A DNA stretch of 64,000 bases from NCBI RefSeq assembly GCF_041893525.1, contig NZ_CP169068.1; one strand, given 5' to 3'. A program made the translations under genes and the position numbers. Positions 8,685 through 17,097 of this stretch are shown here, in pieces. The notes below the pieces were generated by a model. That model was not told the DNA's origin. It did no database searches and was given only the letters and a program-made list of their open reading frames with translations. This stretch comes from Phaeobacter bryozoorum. GTDB taxonomy: Bacteria; Pseudomonadota; Alphaproteobacteria; Rhodobacterales; Rhodobacteraceae. Within the stretch, counting starts at the first letter, position 1. Each line of letters begins with the position of its first letter.

Positions 8685-10472
8685 TCAGGGGGTTATCAGA
8701 ACCTCCAAATCGCCCAGTTTCAACGTATTTTGCCGCGCGGGCGAGATTTCGAAACGACCCGCCTGCGCCGCCGCCAGCAGGGCCTCGACCTGCGCTATGG
8801 TCTGCTCTGTCCGGGCCGCCTCTCCAAGCAGAACGCTGCCCAGCATCTCGGCCCCATCCGGGCCAAACCGCAGGGCCAAACTCTCAAGCTGGGCACCGTT
8901 GCGGCCCTCTCTGAACAACAGCAGCGCCTGATCGTCGGCCGCATTAGCACTCACCCCGAGTGGCCCGCGAACCAGCACACATCCGGCGGCGCCATCCGGC
9001 AACAGCTGTTTGCAGCCCCGGATCCAGCGGACCAGCTGATAACGTCTCAGCCCCCTGAAATCCTCAGGAGTCGGCACCGCTCCGGCTGGCTGCACCGGCA
9101 TCACCTCCAGCAGGTCCCGGCGCAGATCATCGGTGACATCCTGCACATCCGCCGCCAGTTCCCAATAGGTCGCGGCACTGCGCGCCTCTTGCAGCCGGGT
9201 CGTCAGATCCGTGTTGCCCGAGGCCTCGGCATAGTCCGCCAGCTGCTCCAGCCCGTCGCGCCCGGCCGTCCCCCACCGATGCGCCATCTGCCACAGGGGC
9301 AATTCCGCCGCATCGGCCTCGCCCGCCAGCACCCGCGCCACCTGGCTCTTGGCGGCAATGCGCCCGGCATCCACAACCGGTGTCAGGATCAGGGCCAAGG
9401 CGGCCGCGGTCACCAGCGCAAGGCCAACAGCCGCCCGTCGCAGCCGACCGGACCACGCTGACCCGCCAAAGACGGCACAGCCTGCATAGGCCAGCCCATG
9501 CAGCAGCAAGACCGCCGCGAACCACAGCGCATAGACCCGATCCGGGGTCCAGCCATATTGCCGCACGCGCATCAGCACCGCCCAGACGGCAAGCCCGGTC
9601 ACCAGCATCAGCGCACCCGCCAGCAGGCGCGCGGCAGCCCCGTTGACCCCGCTCGGGTGCTGTTGCCAGGTCAGCGCCACGCAGACCAGCATCATCATCA
9701 CAAGAGCCATCGCCATCAGGGTTCCCGCCGACGACAGCTGGCCAAAGGCGCTGGACAACCCCTGCACAGGGATAGCGGCCAGGAACAGGCCGACCACCAG
9801 CGCCACCGGGATCAACAGCAGGCTGAGCAGCCGGAACAGCAGCTGAGGCGCGCCGCTGCCACCCAGATCCTGCACCACCGCCAGCCCCAGCCCAAAGACA
9901 GCGCCGCTCAGCATCAGCGCCAGCCAGTCGATCTCGGCGATATCCTCCAGCAGGGTGATGTTCACCAGATCAAGAAGCGCATGGGACAGGAATCCCAAGA
10001 TCCAGAACACCAGAACAAACCCGGCGCCACAGGACAGGCGGAACAGCATCCCCCAGCTGGCCGACGACAGATCAGCAAAACGCATCCAGCGCCCCGGCTG
10101 CGACATCCGCAACAGAACAAAGGGGCAGGCGATCGCCACCAGCACCACGGCCACCAGGACCAGAACTTCGTTGTCAAAGAGACCTGTTGCGACCTCGTAC
10201 CGCGTTCCCGCCAGCAGCATCAGACCCGTGATCGGCAGCGCGATCCACAGCGCCCCCCGCAGCGCCCGCGCCAGCGATAGCGGGCCAATCATCGCAAGCG
10301 CCGCACCGCAAAAGCTGGAGAGAAACGCAAATACCGCCAGGAACCCGGCCTCCGGCAGGACCGTCTGATCCCAGGACCGCGCCAGCAGCCAGAAGGCAAA
10401 CCCGCTGCCAGCCCCCAACGCCACCATCGGCAAGCGGGCCCGTAGCAAGGTCGCGGTATCCGGATCAGTCAT
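8685..10472 (-). CDS. DUF4153 family multi-pass membrane protein
   Basis: The 595-residue protein has roughly ten or more hydrophobic segments within residues 15-390, then a soluble, probably periplasmic or cytoplasmic, C-terminal region of about 200 residues rich in alanine and charged residues. Its arrangement and length fit the DUF4153 family, whose function is unknown. The start MTDPDTATLLRARLP is chosen because the preceding in-frame residues are charged and not family-like. It lies 94 bases before the H-NOX gene on the same strand and 93 bases after the MttB-like gene, so it could share transcripts with either. Confidence 0.75.
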   Translation of the reverse strand: MTDPDTATLLRARLPMVALGAGSGFAFWLLARSWDQTVLPEAGFLAVFAFLSSFCGAALAMIGPLSLARALRGALWIALPITGLMLLAGTRYEVATGLFDNEVLVLVAVVLVAIACPFVLLRMSQPGRWMRFADLSSASWGMLFRLSCGAGFVLVFWILGFLSHALLDLVNITLLEDIAEIDWLALMLSGAVFGLGLAVVQDLGGSGAPQLLFRLLSLLLIPVALVVGLFLAAIPVQGLSSAFGQLSSAGTLMAMALVMMMLVCVALTWQQHPSGVNGAAARLLAGALMLVTGLAVWAVLMRVRQYGWTPDRVYALWFAAVLLLHGLAYAGCAVFGGSAWSGRLRRAAVGLALVTAAALALILTPVVDAGRIAAKSQVARVLAGEADAAELPLWQMAHRWGTAGRDGLEQLADYAEASGNTDLTTRLQEARSAATYWELAADVQDVTDDLRRDLLEVMPVQPAGAVPTPEDFRGLRRYQLVRWIRGCKQLLPDGAAGCVLVRGPLGVSANAADDQALLLFREGRNGAQLESLALRFGPDGAEMLGSVLLGEAARTEQTIAQVEALLAAAQAGRFEISPARQNTLKLGDLEVLITP

Positions 10473-10565
10473 GGTTGCGATTTTCTCGTTAGACCGCCCT
10501 GATTTATACAATCGCATCAATTAATGGCAGAGGTCCGAACAGGCGAAACTTCCCCTCAACCGGGA

Positions 10566-12125
10566 TTAGAAGTCCGTGGGGGCACCTCCCTCGGATTTTC
10601 GCCGCGCGACAAACTCCGCCAGCTCCTCGCGCAGAGCGGGATCCAGCGGTGGAGCCTCAAACCGGGCGATGATCTCCTTGAACAGGTTATGGGCGCGCTG
10701 CGGGGTCCAGATGGCGCCTGCCGCCTCCCAGGCCTCGTAATTGCGCCAGTCGCTCAGATAGGGCTGGTAAAACGCGGTGCTGTAGCGGTCCTGAGTGTGC
10801 TGGATGCCAAAGAAATGGCCGTCGTTCCCGACCTCGCGAATGGCGTCCAACGCGATATCCTCAGGGCCGGTCCCAATGATCTCAGGCTGCATATAGCGCT
10901 GTATCTGCTGGAGAATTTCGCAATCCATGATGAATTTCTCGGGGCTGGCGATCAGCCCGCCTTCCAGCCAGCCCGCCGCGTGATAGACCATATTGGTGCC
11001 GGACTGCACCGCCGCCCAGAGCGAATTGGAGGTCTCCCACATCGCCTGCCCATCAGGCACATTCGCCGCGCAGACACCGGAGGATCGCATCGGCAGCCCA
11101 TAGTAGCGCGCCATCTGCCCGGTCATCTGGGTCGAGCGCATATATTCCGGCGTGCCAAAGGCCGGGGCGCCGGACTTCATATCCACATTGGAGGTAAAGG
11201 TGCCGATCACGCAGGGCGTCCCCGGGCGCACATATTGAAACAGGGCAATGGCCGACAGCGCCTCCGCGATGGATTGCGCAACTGCACCGGCCATGGTCAC
11301 CGGCGCCATCGCCCCCGCCAGGGTAAAGGGCGTCACGACAATCGCCTGACCACGGCGCGCCAGCCGCAGACAGCCGTCGATCATCGGCTGGTCATGTTTC
11401 AGCGGCGAGGTGGAGTTGATGTTGGTATACATATGCGGACGGGCCTCGAACTCCTCATGAGTAATCCCTGCGGCGATGCGCACCATCTCCATCACATCCT
11501 CGACCCGCTCCTTGCCCAGCGAATAGGCGTGCATCGCCTTGTCGGTCAGCGTCAGCTTGTCATAAACCACGTCCAGATGCCGCACCGAGGCATGGATATC
11601 CACGGGTTCCACCGGGTAGCCACCGGCAAAATGAATGCAGTTGAAATACTGGGTCAGCTTCAGCAGGTTCTGGCACTGCTCGCGGGTGCCTGCCACCTTC
11701 GCATTGAGCGACATGTCCCAGTAGTTCGGTGGCGAGGAGACATTGCCGAACAGCAGGTGATTGCCGCCCACCGGCAGGCTATGGTTCGGGTTGCGCGGGG
11801 TGATGGTGAACTCAGATGGTGCCTTGGCGATCATCTCCATCACGAACTCACGATCCAGATGCACGCGGTCGCCGACCACCTTGCAACCCGCTTCCCTGAA
11901 GATCGCAAGCGCCTCATCGTTGAGGAACACGATGCCGATCTCTTCCAGGATCCGCATCGCGCCGTCATGGATCGCCGCAACCCCCTCAGGCCCCAGCGGT
12001 TCCACCGGGCGGTCGATGTTGCGCGGAATTGACCAGGGCATCTGTTCGATCACCGCATCGCCGCGCCGGGCAGCTGCCCCCGCGCGCCCACCACCGCGCC
12101 GTCTGGATCTGGTCTCGGATGTCAT
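10566..12125 (-). CDS. Trimethylamine methyltransferase (MttB) family protein, non-pyrrolysine
   Basis: The 519-residue protein matches the MttB superfamily throughout, including IHFAGGYPVEPVD, NSTSPLKHD, TPFTLAGAMAPVTMAGA and MVYHAAGWLEGGLIASPEKF. True trimethylamine MttB uses pyrrolysine encoded by an in-frame TAG; here the frame is uninterrupted, so this belongs to the non-pyrrolysine group (MtgB-like), whose characterised members demethylate quaternary amines such as glycine betaine or related compounds with a corrinoid protein. The N terminus is arginine/glycine-rich (RSRRRGGGRAG). No corrinoid protein gene is next to it. The carnitine cluster about 10 kb away suggests, but does not prove, a quaternary-amine substrate. 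Confidence 0.85.
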   Translation of the reverse strand: MTSETRSRRRGGGRAGAAARRGDAVIEQMPWSIPRNIDRPVEPLGPEGVAAIHDGAMRILEEIGIVFLNDEALAIFREAGCKVVGDRVHLDREFVMEMIAKAPSEFTITPRNPNHSLPVGGNHLLFGNVSSPPNYWDMSLNAKVAGTREQCQNLLKLTQYFNCIHFAGGYPVEPVDIHASVRHLDVVYDKLTLTDKAMHAYSLGKERVEDVMEMVRIAAGITHEEFEARPHMYTNINSTSPLKHDQPMIDGCLRLARRGQAIVVTPFTLAGAMAPVTMAGAVAQSIAEALSAIALFQYVRPGTPCVIGTFTSNVDMKSGAPAFGTPEYMRSTQMTGQMARYYGLPMRSSGVCAANVPDGQAMWETSNSLWAAVQSGTNMVYHAAGWLEGGLIASPEKFIMDCEILQQIQRYMQPEIIGTGPEDIALDAIREVGNDGHFFGIQHTQDRYSTAFYQPYLSDWRNYEAWEAAGAIWTPQRAHNLFKEIIARFEAPPLDPALREELAEFVARRKSEGGAPTDF

Positions 12126-12277
12126 GGCGGCCCTCCCCTGCTGTCATCCAGCCGCAGCAGACACATTGAGATGCGCCCGACCGCCGGCTCATGTCTCTCA
12201 GCAGGCCCTGTTCACACCGGGCAGGAATGCCTGTTCCCGACAGGTTTTGTCGCTTTTCAGCGCCAAACCGTCTCAGA

Positions 12278-12301
12278 ACACATATTTCTGGGCATATGTG
12301 T
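12278..12301. promoter_or_regulatory. Inverted repeat upstream of the MttB-like gene
   Basis: ACACATAT and ATATGTGT are a perfect 8-base inverted repeat separated by 8 bases, in the 202-base gap between the HAD gene stop and the MttB-like start (centred about 165 bases before it). It may be an operator or a weak hairpin; no T-run follows. Confidence 0.35.
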
Positions 12302-12327
12302 CCAGTCCGTCAAACCCTGACCGCCGG

Positions 12328-13017
12328 TCAGCGATCCAGCCAGGCCGGGATATGGCCAATATCCGGCAGGACCACATCGGCATGCGCTTCCAGCTCCGCC
12401 GCCCCGGCAAGGCCGGTCAGAACCGCGATCCGTCGCATCCCCGCCGCCGCACCGGCCTCCAGATCGTGCAGGCTGTCGCCCACCATCGCCGTCCGCTCAG
12501 GTGCGATCCCGGTGGCGGCGCAGAAGGCCAGCAGCGGATCGGCATCCGGCTTTGCGCCATGGCCGCTGTCGAACCCCGCCACAAAGGCAAAGCGATCCAG
12601 CACACCGACGCGGCTCAGCTGCGATTTGGCCGAGAGTTCCGCATCATTGGTCATCACCCCAAGCACCTTGCCCCGCGCCAGCAGATCATCAAGGAAGGCC
12701 GCCAGCGGCACCGCCTCTGCAAGCTCTGCCGCCCCGGCGCTTTCAGCCATGTAACGCTCCAACGCATCCAGATCCATCGTCGACACATATGGCGCCAGAG
12801 CCTCGGCAACCTGTCGATTGGTCGAGGCGATCACCAGGCTGCTGGGCAGGATCTCTCCGGTCTGAAGATCAAAGTCGATGGCCGCCGCCATCGCCTGCAA
12901 CCGCTCGGCATCGCCGTCCGACAGCAGCTCCAGCATCCGCCGGGTCCAGCGGTTCCAGGTCTCGGCAAAGTCGAACAGGGTTCCGTCCTTGTCGAACAAC
13001 AGGGCATCAACGGGCAT
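12328..13017 (-). CDS. HAD-family hydrolase (phosphoglycolate-phosphatase-like)
   Basis: The 229-residue protein has the HAD motifs: DKDGT (residues 9-13, nucleophile Asp9 and acid Asp11), VMTNDAE for motif II, then GAKPDADP (conserved lysine) and MVGDSLHDLEAGAAAG (motif IV acids). A helical cap lies between about residues 15 and 90, as in subfamily IA. Phosphoglycolate phosphatase or a related small-phosphate-ester hydrolase is the best guess; the substrate cannot be fixed. The start is set by a strong AGGAGAG site just before ATG. The 298 bases upstream to the DUF3572 gene hold no gene I can support. Confidence 0.88.
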   Translation of the reverse strand: MPVDALLFDKDGTLFDFAETWNRWTRRMLELLSDGDAERLQAMAAAIDFDLQTGEILPSSLVIASTNRQVAEALAPYVSTMDLDALERYMAESAGAAELAEAVPLAAFLDDLLARGKVLGVMTNDAELSAKSQLSRVGVLDRFAFVAGFDSGHGAKPDADPLLAFCAATGIAPERTAMVGDSLHDLEAGAAAGMRRIAVLTGLAGAAELEAHADVVLPDIGHIPAWLDR

Positions 13018-13315
13018 GGGCTCTCCTAGATCAAAGCTCTGTTTCATCCCGCGCCCTGACATCAGCGCAACGGGTCAGACGCGGAACGGTTGCCCGCAGG
13101 CTGCCGGAGACGTCGCCCGAGTTCATAGGCGATTGCCACGCCCCACGCCAGAGCGCGGCAGCACCGCCCAGATCGCCTGGTTCAGAGAGGTTAATCAAAC
13201 CGGTTAACACCGCGCCCACCGGCTGCGCACGTCAGCGTCACATTCCCGCCATCACAGCCATTGCAGACCTGCCGTCCCGGCTGGGAGTCGTGGCTGGGCG
13301 TCGCTGCCGCGTGGC

Positions 13316-13600
13316 TCAGGTCCAATGCACCTGCGAACCGCCGGGCAACGCCATCCGCGCCTGCATCGGTTGATCATAGGCCAGCCCGACACTGTCGCAG
13401 AACTGCATGACCCAGGCGTCATCCATGGTCAGAAAATCAAGGACGGACCCCAGAAACTCGGGATTTGCGGCCTGATCGCGCAGATCCGCCTCGCTCGCTC
13501 CGGTTGCGCCCAGAAAAACCGGCAGCAACTCATCATTGCCCGCCAGCCAGGCAAGCGCTTTTAAGCCCAAAGTCTCGGCTGCATCGGCGGAAAATAGCAT
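13316..13600 (-). CDS. DUF3572 family protein
   Basis: The 94-residue protein has the family-typical run ALAWLAGNDELLPVFLGATG, followed by FLTMDDAWVMQFCDSVGL and a C terminus ending LPGGSQVHWT. Function is unknown. In many roseobacters this gene lies back-to-back with a pleD-type gene, as it does here (divergent, 115 bases apart). Two in-frame starts exist a few codons upstream (13612 and a GTG at 13621); the ATG at 13600 gives the shortest family-like N terminus. Confidence 0.8.
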   Translation of the reverse strand: MLFSADAAETLGLKALAWLAGNDELLPVFLGATGASEADLRDQAANPEFLGSVLDFLTMDDAWVMQFCDSVGLAYDQPMQARMALPGGSQVHWT

Positions 13601-13715
13601 ATGGGCACACATTCCTGACACTTCGCTGTCAAATTGATGAAAATACGAAAGGGTTTGTTAACCAGTCTCATTAAAACTTGAGTCAATTCCAATGCAAGGG
13701 GCGAAAGGGCACCAC

Positions 13716-15146
13716 GTGCAGGGCACTATCCTCATCATCGACGGGGTTGCGACCAACCGGATCATGCTAAAGGTCCAGCTGTCCGCCGCCTATTACCGGG
13801 TGGTTCAGGCCGAAACGGTCGCCGATATTGCCAAGACCGCCAGACGCTGCCGCCCCGACCTGATCCTCAGCGCGATGTCACTGCCCGATGGCGAGGCGAT
13901 GGATGTGAAACAGGCGCTGGCCGCAGATGACCAGCTTGCCGAAATCCCGATGATCGCCATTGATCGCGACAGCGACGCCGACCGCCGTCTGGCCGCTCTC
14001 AGCGCCGGCATCGACGACGTGCTGTGCCAGCCGCTCGACGACACCATGCTTCAGGCCCGCATCCGCAGCCTGCTGCGCGCCAGCAGCACCCAGGAAGAGC
14101 TGCATCTGCAACAGGGCGGCTCGCATGGCTATGCCCTTCCCCTGTCCAGCCCGCATATCAGCGCCGGTCTGAGCGGCGCCCATGTCGCGCTGGTCACCGA
14201 ACAGACCGCCACTGCGGTCTACTGGCAGGCGCAGCTCGCGCCGCGGGTTCCCTACCACCTGTGCAACCACCAGTTCAGCGCGGTGCATCCGCTGATGCGC
14301 GAACCGGTGCCGGATGCCATCGTGATCGAACTCGGCCGCAATACGCTGGCGCAGGGCCTGCGCCTGCTGGCCGACCTGCGCGCCCGCGCCGCCACCCGGA
14401 AATCCGTCGTCATCGCTGTCGTCCACCCCGCCGATCCCGCCATCGCCGCAGAAGCTCTGGACCGGGGCGCTCATGATGTGCTCCAGTCCGGGTTCGATGT
14501 CGCCGAACTGGCGCTGCGACTGGATAGCCAGCTGCGCAACAAGGCGCGGATCGACCAGCTGCGCGACAATCTGCGCAACGGGCTGCGCGCCGCCGTCGAA
14601 GACCCGATGACCGGCCTCTTCAACCGCCGCTATGCCAAGCCATTTCTGGAGCGCGTCGCGCAGACATCGGCCAAGACCGGCGAGACATTTGCCGTCATGC
14701 TGGCCGATCTGGACCACTTCAAGCAGATCAATGACCTCTACGGCCACCCGGTTGGTGACGCCGTGCTGATCGAAGCGGCCAAGCGCCTGCAGACCGCGCT
14801 GCGCCCGGTAGACCTGCTCGCCCGCATCGGCGGCGAGGAATTCATGATCGTGATGCCCGCGATCGGCGAGGCCATGGCCGAGGCCGCCGCCAGCGATCTC
14901 TGTAACCGGATCAACAGCAAGCCGTTTCACATCGCCGGTGTCGAGACACCGATCTATGTGACCATCAGCATCGGTGCGGTGATCGGCGGGCGATCGACCC
15001 CGGCAGATCAGCACAGCCGCACCGCGCTGTCGCCTCAGGATCAGGACAGCGCCGTCAGCGCCCTGATCACCAATGCCGACCGGGCGCTTTACGCGGCCAA
15101 ACATGCCGGACGCAATCAGGTCTCGCTCGCGGAGCTTGCCGCCTGA
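13716..15146 (+). CDS. pleD: PleD-like diguanylate cyclase with degenerate receiver domains
   Basis: The 476-residue protein has the PleD order of two receiver-like domains (about residues 1-120 and 150-275) and a GGDEF domain (about 295-475). The cyclase motif GGEEF (372-376) and the RxxD inhibitory site (RPVD, 363-366) are intact. In the first receiver the expected phospho-acceptor aspartate is replaced by alanine (LILSAMSLPDG, about residue 53), and in the second the position reads glutamate (VIELG), so canonical phosphorylation looks unlikely. A GTG start (VQGTILIIDGVATN) is chosen because this is where the family begins; an ATG 24 bases upstream is possible. It is divergent from the DUF3572 gene. 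Confidence 0.88.
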   Translation: MQGTILIIDGVATNRIMLKVQLSAAYYRVVQAETVADIAKTARRCRPDLILSAMSLPDGEAMDVKQALAADDQLAEIPMIAIDRDSDADRRLAALSAGIDDVLCQPLDDTMLQARIRSLLRASSTQEELHLQQGGSHGYALPLSSPHISAGLSGAHVALVTEQTATAVYWQAQLAPRVPYHLCNHQFSAVHPLMREPVPDAIVIELGRNTLAQGLRLLADLRARAATRKSVVIAVVHPADPAIAAEALDRGAHDVLQSGFDVAELALRLDSQLRNKARIDQLRDNLRNGLRAAVEDPMTGLFNRRYAKPFLERVAQTSAKTGETFAVMLADLDHFKQINDLYGHPVGDAVLIEAAKRLQTALRPVDLLARIGGEEFMIVMPAIGEAMAEAAASDLCNRINSKPFHIAGVETPIYVTISIGAVIGGRSTPADQHSRTALSPQDQDSAVSALITNADRALYAAKHAGRNQVSLAELAA

Positions 15147-15356
15147 CGCAGTCCACCACGGCTCCGGGACTTCTTGCGGGGCAAACGGCTCAGAGATATC
15201 CGCGCGGACCATGGCGCGGCGCAGGACACAGACCACGACCACCAGACACGGGACAGTGTTATGGGCGCCAGCGGCCACAGACCGGGACAACCCGGCAGGC
15301 CACTGGCACAGACGCAGGCAGGACCGGCCGAGCAGCCAAAGGGTCCAGAAACATGA

Positions 15357-15389
15357 AACGGGGCAGCGATCCTCTCACTGCCCCGTTTG
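15357..15389. terminator. Strong hairpin terminator
   Basis: AAACGGGGCAG (15357-15367) and CTGCCCCGTTT (15379-15389) are perfect 11-base complements around an 11-base loop. The stem ends in A and T tracts on opposite sides, so it can work in both directions. It lies 210 bases after the pleD stop and 75 bases after the convergent small operon. The 15147-15356 stretch before it has no supported protein gene. Confidence 0.75.
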
Positions 15390-15464
15390 GTATGGTTGCA
15401 ATTCGACGAGGTGCTATATCCCGGTCATACGCACCTCATGCCTGTTAGCCTGCGCAGCAATGGC

Positions 15465-15944
15465 TCAATGCGGCCACCGGCGCCGACGCGGATGTTTGAT
15501 CCGCTGTTCCAGATTGTCGGCATAGGCCGCCCGTTCGACCGGGCTCATCGCCACCACCTGATCCAGCCAGGCCGCCTGCACCGAGCGCTGGAACCCATGC
15601 CGCCGCTCGGCGTGTTCATCCAGCATTCCGCTCAGCGCCTCGGCATCAAAGGGGTCGGCCCGCAGCAGATCCACCACCTTGCGCCCCTCGGCCTGACGCC
15701 GTCCCTGATAGCTGCCGTGCTCGCCTTCTGCCGCTTTGCGCAGGCTACGGCGGGTCTCGACCTCCAGATCCCGGAACAATATCGCGCCCACCGGCGGTGG
15801 CATCCCGGCAGCGGCCCTGCCGCCCGCAAACCGCCAGGCGGCCCCGCCCACAATGCCGACAATCACCAGGTTCAGCGCCAGAGAGGCAATCAGAAGCCAG
15901 CGCATCCAGCGACGCCGCTCAGGTCTGGGGGGTTCGTTGGTCAT
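15465..15944 (-). CDS. Membrane-anchored periplasmic heavy-metal-sensor-like protein (CpxP/Spy-like)
   Basis: The 159-residue product has a cytoplasmic basic N terminus, one membrane segment (about residues 15-36, LLIASLALNLVIVGIVGGAAW) and a helical, charged periplasmic part containing RRQAEGRKVVDLLRADPFDAEALSGML, the pattern of the heavy-metal-resistance/CpxP-like family. No metal ligand set can be assigned. Its ATG overlaps the stop of the putative anti-sigma gene (ATGA). It is the last gene of the EF-hand/sigma/anti-sigma run and may bind or sense something in the periplasm for that module. Confidence 0.75.
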   Translation of the reverse strand: MTNEPPRPERRRWMRWLLIASLALNLVIVGIVGGAAWRFAGGRAAAGMPPPVGAILFRDLEVETRRSLRKAAEGEHGSYQGRRQAEGRKVVDLLRADPFDAEALSGMLDEHAERRHGFQRSVQAAWLDQVVAMSPVERAAYADNLEQRIKHPRRRRWPH

Positions 15945-16417
15945 TCCATCTCCTCGCTCAGCACCACCGCCAGATCGTAACTGTCATCCGGCAACGCATC
16001 CTCACTCATCTCCAGCCCGGCAAGGCTCACCGGGTCGGGCAGGAACGACGGCGGCGCCAGCCCGATCCACAACCCCGCCGCGCCCGCCACGCTAAGGCCT
16101 CCTAGGGCAGGCCATCCGCCCAGCCCGGCCAGCAGATCCCGCAGCCCGGCAAAAATCCGGTCGCGCATATCAGCGGGCTCAGCCGCCAGATCCCCCACAG
16201 GCACGCTGCGCTGCAGGATCGCCGCCTGCGTCGCCTGTGCATCGCTCAGGATCGCGCGCTCCAATGCCGGGGGCAGCGCCATCGGTGCGGCGGTTCGCGC
16301 CTCGGCAAACAGATCGTCCAGCACCAGCTCCGCAGCATCCAGCGCCGCCGAATCCAGCTCATGCAGCGCATCATCGCCCATATCCGCGGGCGCAGTTTTT
16401 CCAGTTTTATCAACCAT
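15941..16417 (-). CDS. Putative anti-sigma factor with one membrane segment
   Basis: The 158-residue protein has an acidic helical N-terminal half (ALHELDSAALDAAELVLDDLFAEAR) and one hydrophobic stretch near residues 105-125 (GLSVAGAAGLWIGLAPPSF), with a short acidic tail outside. No zinc-binding anti-sigma motif is present. It starts inside the end of the sigma factor gene (8-base overlap), the usual position for a cognate anti-sigma factor, and its stop overlaps the next gene. The role is inferred from position and topology. Confidence 0.65.
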   Translation of the reverse strand: MVDKTGKTAPADMGDDALHELDSAALDAAELVLDDLFAEARTAAPMALPPALERAILSDAQATQAAILQRSVPVGDLAAEPADMRDRIFAGLRDLLAGLGGWPALGGLSVAGAAGLWIGLAPPSFLPDPVSLAGLEMSEDALPDDSYDLAVVLSEEME

Positions 16418-17033
16418 CACTATACCCCAGTTCAGCCCGCCGCCCGGCAAGAAGAGCCGCCAGCGCCCGCTTGCCCCGCGCGGTCAGACTTTCGACCGCC
16501 TCGACGCTGATGTCCATGATCCCGGCAATTTCCGGGTTCGGCAGATCCTCAATGTGGCGCAGCACCACCGCCTGCCGCTGACGCTCCGGCAGCTGCATCA
16601 AAGCCGCCTGCAAAGCATCCTGCCGCGCGCCATCCTGCATCTTCTCTGCGGCGGATTTCGACGGATCGGGCGGATCGGGTATCGCATCCAGATCCACATG
16701 CCCCCCGCGCAGGCGGCGCTTGTGATCGATACAGAGGTTCATCACCACACGGTAGAGCCAGGTCGACAGCCGCGCCCGTCCGGGTTCCCAATGTTCCGCC
16801 TGTCGCCACAGGCGCACCATTGCCTCCTGGGCGATATCCTCGGCCTCGGCCCGGTTGCCCAGAACCCGCATCGCAACCCCTAAGGCCCGAGGCGCCAGCC
16901 GCGAGGTCAGCAAACCCGCCGCATCGCGGTCGCCCGCCGCAAATCGGATCAGCAAGGCGCCATCGGGATCATCCAACACAGGACCATCCGCAGCGCCCGC
17001 ATCAGCCGCCGCCTTGACGTCAGGCGGTGACAT
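16410..17033 (-). CDS. ECF-type RNA polymerase sigma factor
   Basis: The 207-residue protein has region 2 (AEDIAQEAMVRLWRQAEHWEPGRARLSTWLYRVVMNLCIDHKRR, about residues 60-105) and region 4 (ALMQLPERQRQAVVLRHIEDLPNPEIAGIMDISVEAVESLTARGKRAL, about 145-195). It lacks sigma regions 1 and 3, as in extracytoplasmic-function factors. The start MSPPDVKAAAD is chosen because upstream in-frame sequence overlaps the EF-hand gene. It is followed, with overlap, by a membrane protein that is probably its anti-sigma factor. The target promoters were not identified. Confidence 0.88.
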   Translation of the reverse strand: MSPPDVKAAADAGAADGPVLDDPDGALLIRFAAGDRDAAGLLTSRLAPRALGVAMRVLGNRAEAEDIAQEAMVRLWRQAEHWEPGRARLSTWLYRVVMNLCIDHKRRLRGGHVDLDAIPDPPDPSKSAAEKMQDGARQDALQAALMQLPERQRQAVVLRHIEDLPNPEIAGIMDISVEAVESLTARGKRALAALLAGRRAELGYSDG

Positions 17034-17097
17034 CAGCGGGCCCTCATCACGGGCCCGCTGCAGGGTATCGGCAGAATTATGCACCTGTCGTATCGGA

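Noticed and set aside
10566..12125. Pyrrolysine-containing trimethylamine methyltransferase
   Set aside because: No in-frame TAG occurs and the frame is complete, so the non-pyrrolysine group is the correct call.
15174..15356. 60-codon plus-strand frame after pleD
   Set aside because: Composition is arginine/histidine/glutamine-rich as in random high-GC frames, with no ribosome site; a small RNA is a better alternative.
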